NCBI GenBank assembly: GCA_019055375.1
Contig: JAHQIW010002224.1
Span: forward strand, 18,471 to 82,470
DNA: 64,000 bases
Direction of reading: 5' to 3'
From: Parelaphostrongylus tenuis
Taxonomy: Eukaryota; Nematoda; Chromadorea; Rhabditida; Metastrongylidae
Below the pieces are notes generated by a model. The model was not told the origin of the DNA. It did no database searches and saw only the letters and a program-made list of their open reading frames with translations. Position 1 is the stretch's first letter; each line of letters begins with the position of its first letter. Both the position numbers and the translations under genes were made by a program. This document shows, one piece after another, positions 43,950-54,990 of this stretch.

Positions 43950-44365
43950 CATCATGCGCCCGGGTAGGGTGAAATGTGCGCTTGAGTCTCAGTTGACGCA
44001 GAAGTTTTGCACATCACTCTGCATCACCGGGTATAATATTACATCAGACCACCGCTATAGGCGGTCAAATAAAACTATTCTGTACAATCATCAATACTCA
44101 ATATCTGCCAGCATAAGTGGGTTCAATGGCGGTAGCGACTACCTACGCCAGATTGTTGACGGTTGGCTGCTGACAGATAGACGCGTTGTAGCGTAAAAAG
44201 AGTGGTGTCAAAACGGGCGTCGGTAGTGCAGCGGATCGAGCATGCTTCCGCGGATAGGGTGACATATGGGTTCGAGTTCCAGCTGACTCGAAAATTTTGC
44301 ACATCACTCTACATCACTGGTATATAATTACATCAAACCACCGCTGAAGATTGTCAAATAAAAGA
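43950..44365 (+). repeat. tRNA-derived SINE, family S2, one and a third units in tandem
   Basis: A 3' partial unit (43950-44085: GGGTAGGGTGAAATGTGCGC, TTTTGCACATCACTCTGCAT, and an ACCGC...GCGGT hairpin at its end) is followed directly by a full unit (44086-44365). The full unit has head TAAGTGGGTTCAATGGCGGT, box A GTAGTGCAGCGGATCGAGC, box B TGGGTTCGAGTTCCA and the same tail. Head-to-tail arrangement suggests an unequal event or a dimeric transcript. Confidence 0.7.
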
Positions 44366-46604
44366 GTTCTGTTTGATCATCAGTAATGACATCTTCACTA
44401 TGCTAAGAGCATTTGAAACATTTTTACATTTGGTATTTGCCTGCAGTACATTGTGTCAATACAGATTCTTTTTTTTTATAGACCATTTTCACATCAACTT
44501 CGCCAATTCATACACTTCTTACATTGCATTCATTTCATCTACCGACCACAAAGGCCTTTAAACTTTTCATGTATAAGTACGACATCTGCTCGAGGATTCT
44601 TGTTCTACTCACGAACGTTGTCGATCAATGGCTGAGGTGATTTGACCTTTCGTCCTAGGATGACAATGATGGAGAGGTTCAGTGTGTGGTGTAAACAAGC
44701 TGCTCAGTAATAAGAAAATCTGTCAGTACATTTTCGACATTGCAAATGTAAGAGGCTTGGTGGAAGCCAACCAAACCAACACCGTGCTCGTAAAGGGCAA
44801 TCTTAAGAACTGTGTGAATTGCTCCTAAATGTTCGTTTATTCTATTTATTTACGTGCGTACTCTTCATACATCGTACAGAGTTTTGCTTCCTCGACTTGC
44901 GCCCGTTATGTGCGAAGTCTTCAGAGTTCCGCGTAAGCTCAGCAGCTCAGTGAGGACTTCGTATTCTCCTATGAACAAATCATACACTTTTTTCTAAATT
45001 ATTTTCTACACATAATGATTCCATTCAGTAATTTACATCTACCAATTTCATTTGATAAATATCTTTCGTCAGAAAAGTTATAATCAAGAAAAGGCGTGTC
45101 AGTGGTTTGAAATTGGGCTCAATAGTAGTGTATGTTTTTGATGATTCCCAACAATTTCGCTTGCTGGCGTACTTGACAATCAAAAAGTTGAATAATTGTA
45201 GAATAGACTATCATTCTATGCGGCTATAATAACTCTCCCAGAGTTCTACTTTTATTTTCAATCATTTCTAATCGATGTCAAAAAAACATCTAATTTTTGT
45301 TTTTTGTAGAATAAAGGCAAATTTATGAATAGTCATCTGTCTGTTTTTGTCTTTGTCGTCTTTGTATTTATGTTTCCTTAATTAGGTAGTTTTTATTCTA
45401 ATCGTCAATGATTACCATGAAAAGAAATATAATCAATGATTGGTGTAATTGCTTTTGCTCACATATAGAATATACGCAATCATTGAAAGGTTATGATGTT
45501 AATTGAGACCGCACAGTCCGAATATAAGAGGAAATGTCATCTTTTAAATGGGCTACCAACCCAGGAATATCCGTTTCGGGGCCCAATCGTTATTTAGTGC
45601 ACCACTAAGGCCCTTGTTTTGCCTTTCTCTCACGCGGTGTTTGAGCGCTGTTGGTGCTCCCGTTAGTAAGTGATCAACGATAATGTTATAGGGAGTACAT
45701 ATAGACAGTGAACAGGATAATGCTGATGATGCAGTAAATATTATAACACCACTTTTCATCATTATAAGCGAGCCCAAGAGGCTCAAAGCACCCTTGAGAT
45801 TCTGAGTTTTATCGTATCCCAGAATTTTAGTGACTGCAATCACTTAACTTCACCCGGAAAAACGAGTACTATTAGAGAAAGAGTTAAAGAATCAGCAACT
45901 TTAGCGAATGAGTTTCAAAATTGGCTCGACCTAGTTTTCTAGAGTTTTGGTGAGGAGATGTGCACCATGAGGGTGAAACGTAGTGTGTTTACTGTTAAGA
46001 GATAAAAAGAAAGGATGTGAAACAGAATGACTGAGGTGTTGATAAAGTCGGCAAACAGCGGTCTTGCAATTCAATGTCTCATGGTCACTGAATCTTCTGC
46101 TATCTTATTTAAAATGAGAAATCTTTCCAGAGCACGGAAAACCATTTACTTCAGAAGACCATTTCCAACCTACATTCGGAAACTAATCTACAACGAGATT
46201 AACCAGCTAATACATTTCAGAGGAATGTGTTCTTGGAAGCTACATATGTCGACAAAGTAAAGGTCAATCTCATTTTGCTGAGCCTCACGATATGACCCGA
46301 TTAAGTCTTGGAAGTCTGTATGAATCCTTTATTTTGCTATGCAAGCAGTGGATGACTGGCCTGAAAGGATATATAAGGGCAGAGCAATACACTTGGCCAA
46401 TCTAGCACCTTTATAGGCACTAAATGAGAGCATACATTCCTAGAACATAAATGAGGACGTTGAAAAGACCTCGTCTCGCTCGGAAGTAAAGACGTCTCCA
46501 GCCAGGATTCTTATTCTACACGTGCGCCACAAAAGGTAAAGAAACAAAATTGTGCAGCAATTGAATATTTGGACCAAATTTCAGCGTTGTTTGACTATGT
46601 CGTT
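44366..46604. other. Gene-poor stretch
   Basis: Two frames were considered: 45843-45553 (-), with a hydrophobic stretch (LSLLGSLIMMKSGVIIFTAS), and 46027-46260 (+). Neither has splice support or a known motif. Confidence 0.35.
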
Positions 46605-48029
46605 GACGACCATATGTACCGTTTTCGGTACATAGCGTGCTCCGCTCACACGGTGGCCGCGGCGGGCTGCGGCGGGTTCCTGTCATCACGTGCTTCATGG
46701 GAATAGAATTTTGCTTGTTGATTGAGGTTCTGGGGCACACTATCAGCACTAAGTGATGTAAGATCGCAAAAGAGACTTCTATAGAGAGTTTTTGGTGATA
46801 AAAACGTCCATCTGCTGGAAACCATTCTGTGGTTCAAAAAAAGAACCACATCTTTTGGGAAGCAAACTCAATTTCAGCTGCCACATAACATTTTCTTCTT
46901 TCTTTTTGAACCATGTTTTTGCACTCAAATGATAGCCTAGAAAATGCCGATTTTAAGAAAAAGAAAAAACTCAGACTACTTTAGCTTGTTGTGAAACTTT
47001 CATATTACATTCTATTAACAAAAAAAGGTTTTTTTTGTTTCAACGAGAAACCACACTCTCGTGAAGGGGACATATTTTTATGTATCATATAACATTCGTT
47101 TCTTAATTTTTCATTTATGTTTTCGCAGTCATTCGATAGCTTGAAAAGTATACATTTCTACACTATGCTTGTTTCGTGAAAAGTCTTTTATGGTACATCC
47201 TACTAACTAAAAGAATGGTAATGCTTTGTAATTGAAGTTCGATTTCAGAATCTCATAGGAGACATTTTGGTTTTTTATAGTGAAATTTTGATTTGACTTC
47301 AGAGAAACTTTGTCGATGTAAAGCATTGGAGATTACTGGAGAGACTTCTACAAACTTGTTCTTAGTAAGTAGCATCTAGTTGTCCAGCAAATTTTCACTT
47401 TTCTAACAGATGTGCAAAGTGCAGTTACATTCTGTGAATTGTGCTCGTGTTTCCCTGCATTTTGTACATAGAGGATATCTTTACTGAACTATTAGTAATC
47501 AATCAATGGCTTGTTAAGTGAAGATCTTGTAAAGGCTTGGTTCATAAAAAAACCTTCTTATTGCGCTGTATTAAGTGAAGAGAGAACTACGTTTTGCTTT
47601 TGGACTAGATAGCCCGTTTACTGAACTTTACACTCTCGTTTTTGGTACTTCTACTAATGATTTTGATTTTTAACCAAATTTATTTCCACGAAAGAATGGA
47701 CGATGTATGCATGGACAATGCCTACTTGTTTCAATAATTCCCACTTTTCAACTCGAAAGGTATATCATTGTGTAGGGAAAACCATGCTTTTAGTCCTCAT
47801 TGCGCATTTCTATCGCCTATTTTAGAAGAATTTAACTCGAAAACACATAATCAGCAATGTGGAACTCGTGGAAGAAACATATATGGAGCTTGAATTTGCG
47901 CCCGGAGTAATCATCGACAGAGTTTGCGTTCTTCAAATTTTGGAGCACTTCCACAGAAAAGTACACTTACACTATACTTCCTGTTTTTCAGTAGACTACT
48001 AAGAGTCAAATAATTCTTTTCAATGTTTT

Positions 48030-48310
48030 TCTTAGGACCACAGCTCAAATTTCACTATGGCTTTGAAATCATTTTTGAGCCACGCATGGCGTGTGGTCTG
48101 TTAAAAAAAGGGCTGACTTACAGAGCCCGCTACACGGTTTCGATCTTGCAGTCTCGTCAGTCCGGGCAGTTACCCTTTCTCGTTTTTTGCCAATCCTGTG
48201 TGGGTGCTCCAGTCCCCACACTAAGAGTTAGCGACGGCGAACGTTTTACACTCTATATCCAGTGAAATTGTTACCGAACACACGACATGCATGGCTCAAA
48301 AATCATTTTA
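48030..48310 (-). mobile_element. Retrozyme-like hammerhead repeat, family R1, copy B
   Basis: Minus-strand unit ending in the R1 3' segment (AGCTGTGGTCCTAAGAAAAC). At its 5' side (right end) 48286-48310 (CATGCATGGCTCAAAAATCA) is in inverted orientation, as in the other R1 copies. It sits inside large-repeat copy 2 where copy 1 has no counterpart, so it inserted after the two repeats separated. Confidence 0.65.
48125..48167 (-). ncRNA. Degenerate hammerhead motif, family R1
   Basis: The cores CUGACGA and GAA survive. The helix III palindrome has lost one base (ACCGUGU), helix II has mismatches, and helix I has an extra pair of bases next to the core. Probably inactive. Confidence 0.6.
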
Positions 48311-49934
48311 CCAAGAGTCAGTTGATAGTCAAAAAATAGATCTTTCAGTCTTAAGCTTGCTTTATAAAAAAGCTTTCTTAGAGTCTGATACCAGAGCGGG
48401 GAAAATGCGCCTCTCCTTCGCGATGGTTACCTCAGTGCTTGAGCTTCGCCGAGAGTTCTGTTGACACTTCAATATCACATGCTTGTGGACACTTCAATAT
48501 CAAAGGTAGCGATATGTCACAAAGGAAATTTCCTGAAGCATTTTCAGTAGGAAGCAAGACAATAGGAAACTAGAAATCCGCGTTCGATATGGAAGTACAA
48601 AACGAGTCTACTTCCAACTCTCACTCCGCATTTTTGTTCGATATCTTTTTGGAGTCAGACCGCCTTTTTCCATCGCATCATCGCTCCGATCGCCACAGAT
48701 ATTTGTCTGCTGTTGATTTAGACACAATTGGCTTTAGGCCCATAGTTGTTCCGTGACGCAAAAGTGCCTAACTCTTCGTTGCATCCGTGAACTATATTTG
48801 TTGAAATTAACAAGGCCTATGTGTGAATAATTCCATCATCAGCTGCGGATAGATCAGAGCTTCAAGCTGTTGTTTGAACGTGTAGTCGGAAGAACTAGAA
48901 CAAATCATGCGGTGGAGGGAATACTGTCATTGATGAAAACACGCATGCATGATTGGGAGCATGAAGTCTTCTTGAGAGCATTCCATTAGAAAAAATACGT
49001 AGAGGCCTTGAACAATGCGAATATCCAGTGTCAAAGTCACCACGATGAATTGCCCTCTCAGCACAGAATAAACGCGGATAAACTCTGGATCGATAGGGCA
49101 AAGCCTTTTTTAGTTTCAACTTCAAGAGTTCACTAAGAATCGAAAAATTATTGAGAATCATTGATGAGGTTGCATCGTGTGCAGTGTGCAGCATCATTTT
49201 TGAAAAACATGAAATAGTTTCAAAACTGGAAGATATTTATCGTAATTTTTGACTTCAGAAGAACAAGGTGGTAAAGTAGTTGATTTTGGTTAATATTCAC
49301 ATGTGGCAATAGATAAGAAGAAGACGTTGTCAGCATGAAGATTAGAAGACAGTTATAATTGAATAATGAATAAATATGGATAAGATAGCTTAAAAATGTT
49401 CAATAACAGTATGAATCACCCCATTTTTGTGAGTATCTGGTTTATCCTTCGGATCGCGAGGTTCCAGGGAGGAGGATCGGCATTATTTCTACTACAATAG
49501 CTTTATTATCCTCTCTCCTATCATGTGCTATGATTTGTTGGCGATTAAAATCCTTTTAGCGACGATAAATGTAAAAATTTCATTAGAAGACTGCCGCATC
49601 TGTGATTCTAGCTTGTTTCGCGCGCCGCGCGATCACGTCGCGTGCCGTGCCCAGACTTCAACTTGTTCGTCAAGTACTTAAATCCTTGTATATTTATTGA
49701 TCACACGACCTGCCATGACAATTTACTGCACAAATGTCAGCACTTTTTAAGCTCGATTCGTCACCTCGCCTACGCCGTCCTATATCTCCTAATTTTTTTC
49801 TATGTGTTAGACATCTGCGTGGGTACATTGGTGTGCCTTATGAACGTAACTGAACGATGATCGAATCTACTCCCCTGCAATTCTGTGATGATCAGTCATA
49901 ATTCTTCCTATTTTGACTGCCACTTGCAGTGGTA

Positions 49935-50085
49935 TGATGTTATAGTATACCCAATATGTGGAGTACTGTGCAAAAACGTTTGCGTCAGCCGGGATTCGAA
50001 CCCAGATCTCACTCTTTCCGAGAGCGTATGCTAACCGTTGCACTACCGAAGCTGGTGCGTCAGCCTAGATGGTCATGCTTTAGCG
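49935..50085 (-). repeat. tRNA-derived SINE, family S2, copy 4
   Basis: Minus strand has GGTAGTGCAACGGTTAGCAT (box A) and TGGGTTCGAATCCCGGCTGA (box B with a fully paired T stem), then GCACAGTACTCCACATATTG. The head region found in the other copies is missing or diverged. Confidence 0.65.
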
Positions 50086-50699
50086 TTCACAAGAGAGATC
50101 GAAGGAGTGATTTGGTCCCTCTTAATATTAGCAATATGAGCACACATCAGTGCGGTTGGAGGCTTGATATTTGTGGATTTTGAACTAGAGCTTGCTTGTA
50201 ACAAAAGCCGTCAATACTACTGCGCCATTCTCACTTTTGTTTGAAGAGTTGCTATAGAGAAGAAGTTAAGAAAAGATTGATGTACAAAACAGCAGCACCG
50301 AAGTTGCTCAGTTTTGCTGAGGTGGACGGATGAGAAGATCATTAGTGTGGTGTGAACAGATGATGATGTTGCACAGTTGACTGCTGAATCTACGAAAAAA
50401 CCACATAGGGAAACCCTCCTGAAGTGATAAAATATATGTCCTCTTGAATGAGCCTTATTTGTTTATTGTAGGTATTGTTTTCTGTAACCAGAATGTTACG
50501 CGAGGAGCTGCAACTATTTATCGTCGACATTTGAAAAAGCACTGATGATTTCAGAAAGTAGAAAAGATTCGTTATTTCGTGACGACAGCAATGCACAACG
50601 ACTAGGAAAATACCTCAGGCCTTTTTCAACAGGTCCGCAGCAGATATAATAGTTGTAGGGCATTATTACCTAGAACAGTGCTATAGAAAGTATTAAGTG
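50086..50699. other. No recognised gene
   Basis: Nothing was recognised in this spacer. Confidence 0.4.
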
Positions 50700-51253
50700 A
50701 AATCATAAGTTTTGCTATTAGAGGAACAAAACCGAATTTATCAACCAGAAGTAATCAAAATTTCCTGATAACACTATTCGAAGTACATATCACCAGACTG
50801 AGCACATTTCTGCCATCTCTCAGGTAACAAATATATGTTGCTTTCTACAGAATTTCCAAGCTTTCTTTTGGTACCAAATTTAACCCTACTTGCCCGCTCA
50901 ACGAAGTCTTTATCGCAATTTGCTCTTTTGCGACTACAAATCGGGACATAATGCAGAGACGCCTCCAAAAGCATCAACCGTGCAAAAACTCAAGAATTTG
51001 GCTCCAGACGAACAATGTTTCGCTTCTTTGCTGAGTTCCGATATGATGCAGGAAGTATGGACAAATTTGGTAACAAAAAAGCTTGGGAGTTTCTACGCAA
51101 AGCTATACTAATTAAATCGTTGAGAGATAGCAGAAATGTGCTCAGGGTGATGGCGCATTCTCTGAGGAGTGTTATTAGACAATTTCTATAACTTCTGGTT
51201 GATAAATTTGGGTTCCTGTTCTAGTGCAAAGACTTATTTATGAGCAGCCTCAT
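50700..51253. mobile_element. Mariner derivative with two opposed 3' halves
   Basis: The ends (50702-50790 and 51165-51253) are inverted copies: ACCAGAAGTAATCAAAATTT on the left mirrors the tract around 51190-51210. The left half encodes, on the minus strand, a transposase C-terminus with LLPERWQKCAQSGDMYFE (about 50830-50776). The right half encodes, on the plus strand, LAPDEQCFASLL (about 51000-51035) and FYAKLY (51092-51109), then a degraded EIAEMCSG tail. The element at 11590-12112 has the same plan and closely related ends. Confidence 0.7.
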
Positions 51254-51570
51254 TTTTATGAATATCTAATACTTTCAATGTGTGTTATTTCCTTTGCACT
51301 TTCTTTGATTTGTCTCATAAAACTTGCTGCACTAACAGCAAGTCATAGCAGCTGGCTCACGCTCATGCCTTTCAATCGGATCGCACCTTAACTGTCAGCT
51401 CCACACAAGCCGACACTTACTGAATGGTAGCTAAATTCAGGCTTTTTGCACTCTCATTCGCCTTCAATAATGCTTAGAGAGCGCCACGGATCTTTCAAAG
51501 CATCATTTTATCCACTTACTTCTCCCTCGCCAATTTTTTCATTTCACGTTTATCAGAATGTGCAAACTAA

Positions 51571-51870
51571 ATCAAGGATTACAAAAAAGTGGTTAGTGAT
51601 GCAATTCAGCAACAAGCATGCTGCTGGTTCGACAACCTCCCGACGTTGCTCTTCAATCCACGTAGAGATGCCCTAGCTTGGGCATCTCCAAGACTGCGTG
51701 GAGAATCGACTCAACTACCTTTATACAACATTCATGAAACAGGCGAGATCTTCAGTAAGGAACATCACTCGGCATGGTTAAAGATTTCCGTGCAAGATGA
51801 ATCAGAGGAAACGTATCGAATGAAGGCAGTGATCTTAGGATGTGCGCAACCCGTGCCATGTTGGGCCAGG
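51571..51870 (+). other. Exon-like open frame, unidentified
   Basis: An uninterrupted frame of about 100 codons reads IKDYKKVVSDAIQQQACCWF near its start and HHSAWLKISVQDESEETYRM near its end, finishing at CWAR followed by GGTAAAAT, a fair donor. A good acceptor (CACGTTTATCAG, ending 51556) would put a TAA in this frame, so the start of the exon is unclear. Amino-acid composition is protein-like. I do not recognise the family and it may be a single exon of a gene otherwise lost. Confidence 0.3.
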
Positions 51871-51873
51871 TAA

Positions 51874-52305
51874 AATTATATCATTGAACTAACAATTTTC
51901 TCAATTTCTCATTTTGGTGTCACCAACATATCAGAGTACAGTCGTCATATTAACCTCTGATTTGTTGATCTGAATTGTCTTAAATAATTTCGCTTTTAAT
52001 AGATCTTTTCCAGAATTAACACTTCAAATTATTTTATACACACCGCTCCCTCTAGATTCACTGACATCTTTTATATATAAAAGTGACTGATTTTAACCCT
52101 AAGGGACGACCTGTAGCAGCTGAGGTACACAATTGCTTGAAGGCTTTTTTGCTGCAAAAAACGTTTCCTCTTAGACATTTGGTAAACACTCGAAAGCCTG
52201 AGTCTTTGCGATTCCAAAAACCTGTTCAGCTTCAGAAAAAAGCTTCCTAATACGTTCAATTCCTTCATTTACTCGGCTAAGGCGTCGTTCTCAACTAAAG
52301 TCCTA
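51874..52305. other. Spacer without a recognised gene
   Basis: AT-rich. Contains one eroded unit resembling the common dispersed repeat. Confidence 0.35.
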
Positions 52306-52776
52306 ATACTCATTAGACAGCCCAAAGTTCAAGGATTCTGATTATAAAATTAGTCAACGCCAACTAGTTCGCAACCGCTTATATGACCGTCTCTGTATAA
52401 TGAAAGATTGTAAAATATGTCCTAACGGCAGAGACGGTGATTGCACGAGCGTAGGTACAGTCTACCTAATCTCTTGCAAAGCGTGTAGCGATAAATATAT
52501 TGGCGAAACGGGTAGGCCGCTCTATGCCCGTATAGAAGAACACCTAGCTGATAAGCGTCTTAAAAGACGGAACACCCCGTTAGGGACGCATAGAGAACAG
52601 AAACACGACGGAGCTGATTTTGAGATTGAAGTCACCATCCTTGCGCAGGAACAAAAACATCAGCGCGAAAACTTCTTGAAGCACTTTGGATTAATACCAC
52701 CAGTCCAACTATGAACCGCAGGGAGGAATGCCTTGTTATCACACGTGATTTTAGTCAGTATATAAGACTGTTATTT
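52306..52776 (+). pseudogene. Penelope-like GIY-YIG endonuclease fragment
   Basis: Open from just after a TAA near 52306. A linker (SQRQLVRNRLYDRL, about 52349-52390) leads into a Cys motif (KDCKICPNGRDGDC) and the GIY-YIG core GTVYLISCKACSDKYIGETGR (quoted in part: TVYLISC at 52460-52480, YIGETGRP at 52499-52522), with the conserved RIEEHL after it. A 1-nt deletion near 52685 shifts the frame; the expected C-terminus (MNRREECLVITRDFSQYI) continues in the next frame to TGA at about 52776. This is the terminal nuclease domain of PLEs. It aligns with the 34 kb copy throughout. Without RT and with a frameshift it is a dead fragment, but the core residues are intact. Confidence 0.9.
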
Positions 52777-52982
52777 TGATGTGTAAGGTGCATTACGAGC
52801 CTATGTGATCTCCTTGCGGTTGTCTCCACTTGAATCATTCAGTGGAACACATATAAAAAGCGGTGAGTATGTTGAGAGTTGATTTTGTGCTTGATGCGAT
52901 TGAAATCTAGGTCTGGTGATTTTTTCTAAAAGAGTATTGGAGGTGTTTGGCTTATTGGATTGCGGACAATTTGACCTTTCCA

Positions 52983-53018
52983 GGCTCTGAAGAAGGCGAA
53001 CTGCCGAAACGTCAGCTG
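52983..53018 (+). ncRNA. Hammerhead ribozyme motif, PLE type, core intact
   Basis: Helix I GGCU (52983-52986) with AGCU (53014-53017, one G-U pair); core CUGAAGA (52987-52993); extra A; helix II GGC/GCC (52995-52997, 53003-53005) with loop GAACU; GAA (53006-53008); helix III ACGU; cleavage after C53013. It lies about 210 bp after the endonuclease frame. Confidence 0.8.
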
Positions 53019-53178
53019 TGAATAAATTTTATTATAACACCTCGTGTTTTGCTTAAAGAAGAAAAACAGTAATTATATTGAAGCATGCCGAGGTTAATAG
53101 ACAGTCGGTCTTGGGAATTATAAATTAGTTCTTGAAAGGTTGTCATATGACGCCGTAAGAGTGAAAAAAGGATCGCAT

Positions 53179-53219
53179 TTCACGCCTAAAATGCTACCCG
53201 CCGCTCGGGCGTCATAGGT
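53179..53219 (-). repeat. Short dispersed repeat, partner at 1084-1124
   Basis: Reverse complement of the 1.1 kb copy: CGCCTAAAATGCTACCCGCC. Confidence 0.5.
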
Positions 53220-53764
53220 GAATCATTGATAATTACAGGCGAAGTTTATAACTCAAAGTTGTCTAATCGTTACATAAAGAACGAACTTTCTACGAAGATT
53301 TTTTGATACAATGAGTGACTACTGCTCTTGAAATCCTCCATTTTTCAGCGGTAATACTGCATCCTTTTAGAAAAATAGACTTTTCAATCCATATTTAGCC
53401 TTGTATATCCTGTCTTGCGAAAACGTAGCTTAAAAACACATGCTTCACAACTATGCATTCCTAACTAAGATTCAAGTGGAAGTATTTCCAATAAGTAGCT
53501 CGAGTGAGTGTAGGAAGAGTGCGCGTTCATCATTGCGCATGATGCGTTACATCGCCTATCATCACCCATATTCGAAAATACTTATTTTACGCTTTTTATA
53601 GACATTTTAGTGGCCATTCGATAGCTTAAATCTCAAAAAAATTGAAAGATATACTGCATTCTTGAAAGGTCCCTGCTTTACACTGTAACAGAAAAAAGAA
53701 ATGTTATTCAACACTCGGACATCTTTCGATGAGCAACGCTTCCCCTCAAAAAATAAGCAGTTCT
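53220..53764. other. No recognised gene
   Basis: Spacer with eroded dispersed-repeat sequence. No gene. Confidence 0.35.
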
Positions 53765-53860
53765 TCAACAAGTGTAGTGGTAGAGCACGCGTCCCCGGAT
53801 AGGATGAAGCGTGGGTTCGATTCCCGCCTGAGGCCGTGTTTTTGTTCACCACTCAATTCT
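53765..53860 (+). repeat. tRNA-derived SINE, family S1, copy 2
   Basis: GTGTAGTGGTAGAGCACGCG (box A region), GTGGGTTCGATTCCCGCCTG (box B) and the S1 tail GTGTTTTTGTTCACCACTCA. Same family as 35740-35870 in the opposite orientation. Confidence 0.7.
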
Positions 53861-54179
53861 CTTAGTTATATAAGAACATAATAACACTGCGAAAAAGCAG
53901 TGAAAATACTGTAATTTCGAAGTATTTGAAAATAGACTTATTTTCTGAGGGAGCTTCTTAGTTTGTCGTTACAGCCAAAAGAACATTGAGCTTAACAATA
54001 GGCGCGCACCGGTCGCCACACGTAAAGTGCGTGCAACCGACATGGTACCGAGTGCGAAACTCAATGATCTTTCGGCTATGGCAAAACATTAAAACGTTCT
54101 TATCAAAAACCAAACGTATCATTAAAATTGTTGATATTTGTGCTACCGAATGGTTATTGGAAATCTGAATGGAAGCCTC

Positions 54180-54575
54180 TGTTTGGCGAATGATGCTCAA
54201 ATGTGAAAGAATAATTGGTACATGTATGTTAAGTGGTGACAAATTTTTAAGCTATCTCATTCGCTGAACAGGCAATTTTTATAGGATATTTGTAACTATT
54301 CAAAAGCTTAAATTTCTGCCTACAATTGTACGGCACTGGTTCTTAATGAAACACCCTTCTATAACCTTGTAGCATCCAGAAATAAGGCGAAAGGCAAATG
54401 AGAACAAATTATTATTCTGTATGCTACAGCGAAATAAAAGAGTGATTTGAAAAACCAGCAACGCATAGGTGTAGCCAGAGATTTGGGCTTTCCAGTGGTT
54501 ACTAGCACTTCTATAAAAATTTCCTTTCCAGCGAATGATATCGGCTCAAAAATCTGCCGTTGTTTAACATGTAAG
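54180..54575. mobile_element. Foldback element of the common dispersed repeat
   Basis: Left arm 54245-54400 and right arm 54415-54570 are inverted copies: TCATTCGCTGAACAGGCAAT on the left matches TCATTCGCTGGAAAGGAAAT on the minus strand of the right. The arms match those at 18350-19260, but here the spacer is only a few tens of bp. Confidence 0.6.
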
Positions 54576-54814
54576 TACCGTAAATCTTATTACACCTTTG
54601 CAGCATAATATAAAAGCAATTTGAAAGTAAACCACACCCTTCAGATTTTCGATATTCAAGCTGTCGAGCAATTATTAAAATCTCAAAATGGAATGATTAG
54701 TACCTTATTTGAGTATGGGTGCAGATGAGAGAGAAGCATCGAGAATACTTCTCTGGAGATACATTTTTCTGACCAATAGTTTGCATAATTCAAAAGTTCG
54801 ACTTTCTATCAAAA

Positions 54815-54990
54815 CCGGCATAATTAGTCGATATATCAAAATCGAGAAAACTTATCTTGATTAGCTAACGCGATGTTTAGAAAATAGTTGTAGTTATTCG
54901 GCTGGCATTTCGGCCACCCAACCTGGGTCTGCTAATCAAGATAAGTTTTCTCGATTTTCATATATCAGTTTGCATAATGCCGATGTTCTA
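54815..54990. mobile_element. Foldback of two Penelope-like 3' tails
   Basis: AAAATCGAGAAAACTTATCT (54839) and AAGATAAGTTTTCTCGATTT (54940) are inverted, with arms extending to about 55 bp. Between them, on the minus strand, lies the second half of a PLE hammerhead (GGCCGAAATGCCAGCCGAA, mutated core). This is a PLE insertion reduced to its termini. Confidence 0.65.

Larger units (their letters stand above)
46605..49680 (+). repeat. Large (about 3 kb) non-coding repeat, copy 2
   Basis: Partner of 28535-31740. It opens with a perfect 9-bp hairpin, TATGTACCG-TTTT-CGGTACATA (46613-46634), then GTGGCCGCGGCGG. It ends in a GC-rich tract around CGCGCGCCGCGCGATCACGT (49620). It was later interrupted by an R1 hammerhead repeat (48030-48310) and carries about 600 bp absent from copy 1 (48720-49340). 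Confidence 0.7.
52306..53130 (+). mobile_element. Truncated Penelope-like element, copy 2
   Basis: Carries the endonuclease end of the PLE protein, a hammerhead at 52983-53018 and the 3' tract TGCCGAGGTTAATAGACAGT (53086). The RT domain is absent. No inverted 5' arm was seen, unlike the 34 kb copy. Confidence 0.75.

Noticed and set aside
45553..45843. Hydrophobic minus-strand frame that could be a membrane protein exon
   Set aside because: No splice sites, no family motif, and no partner exons were found nearby.
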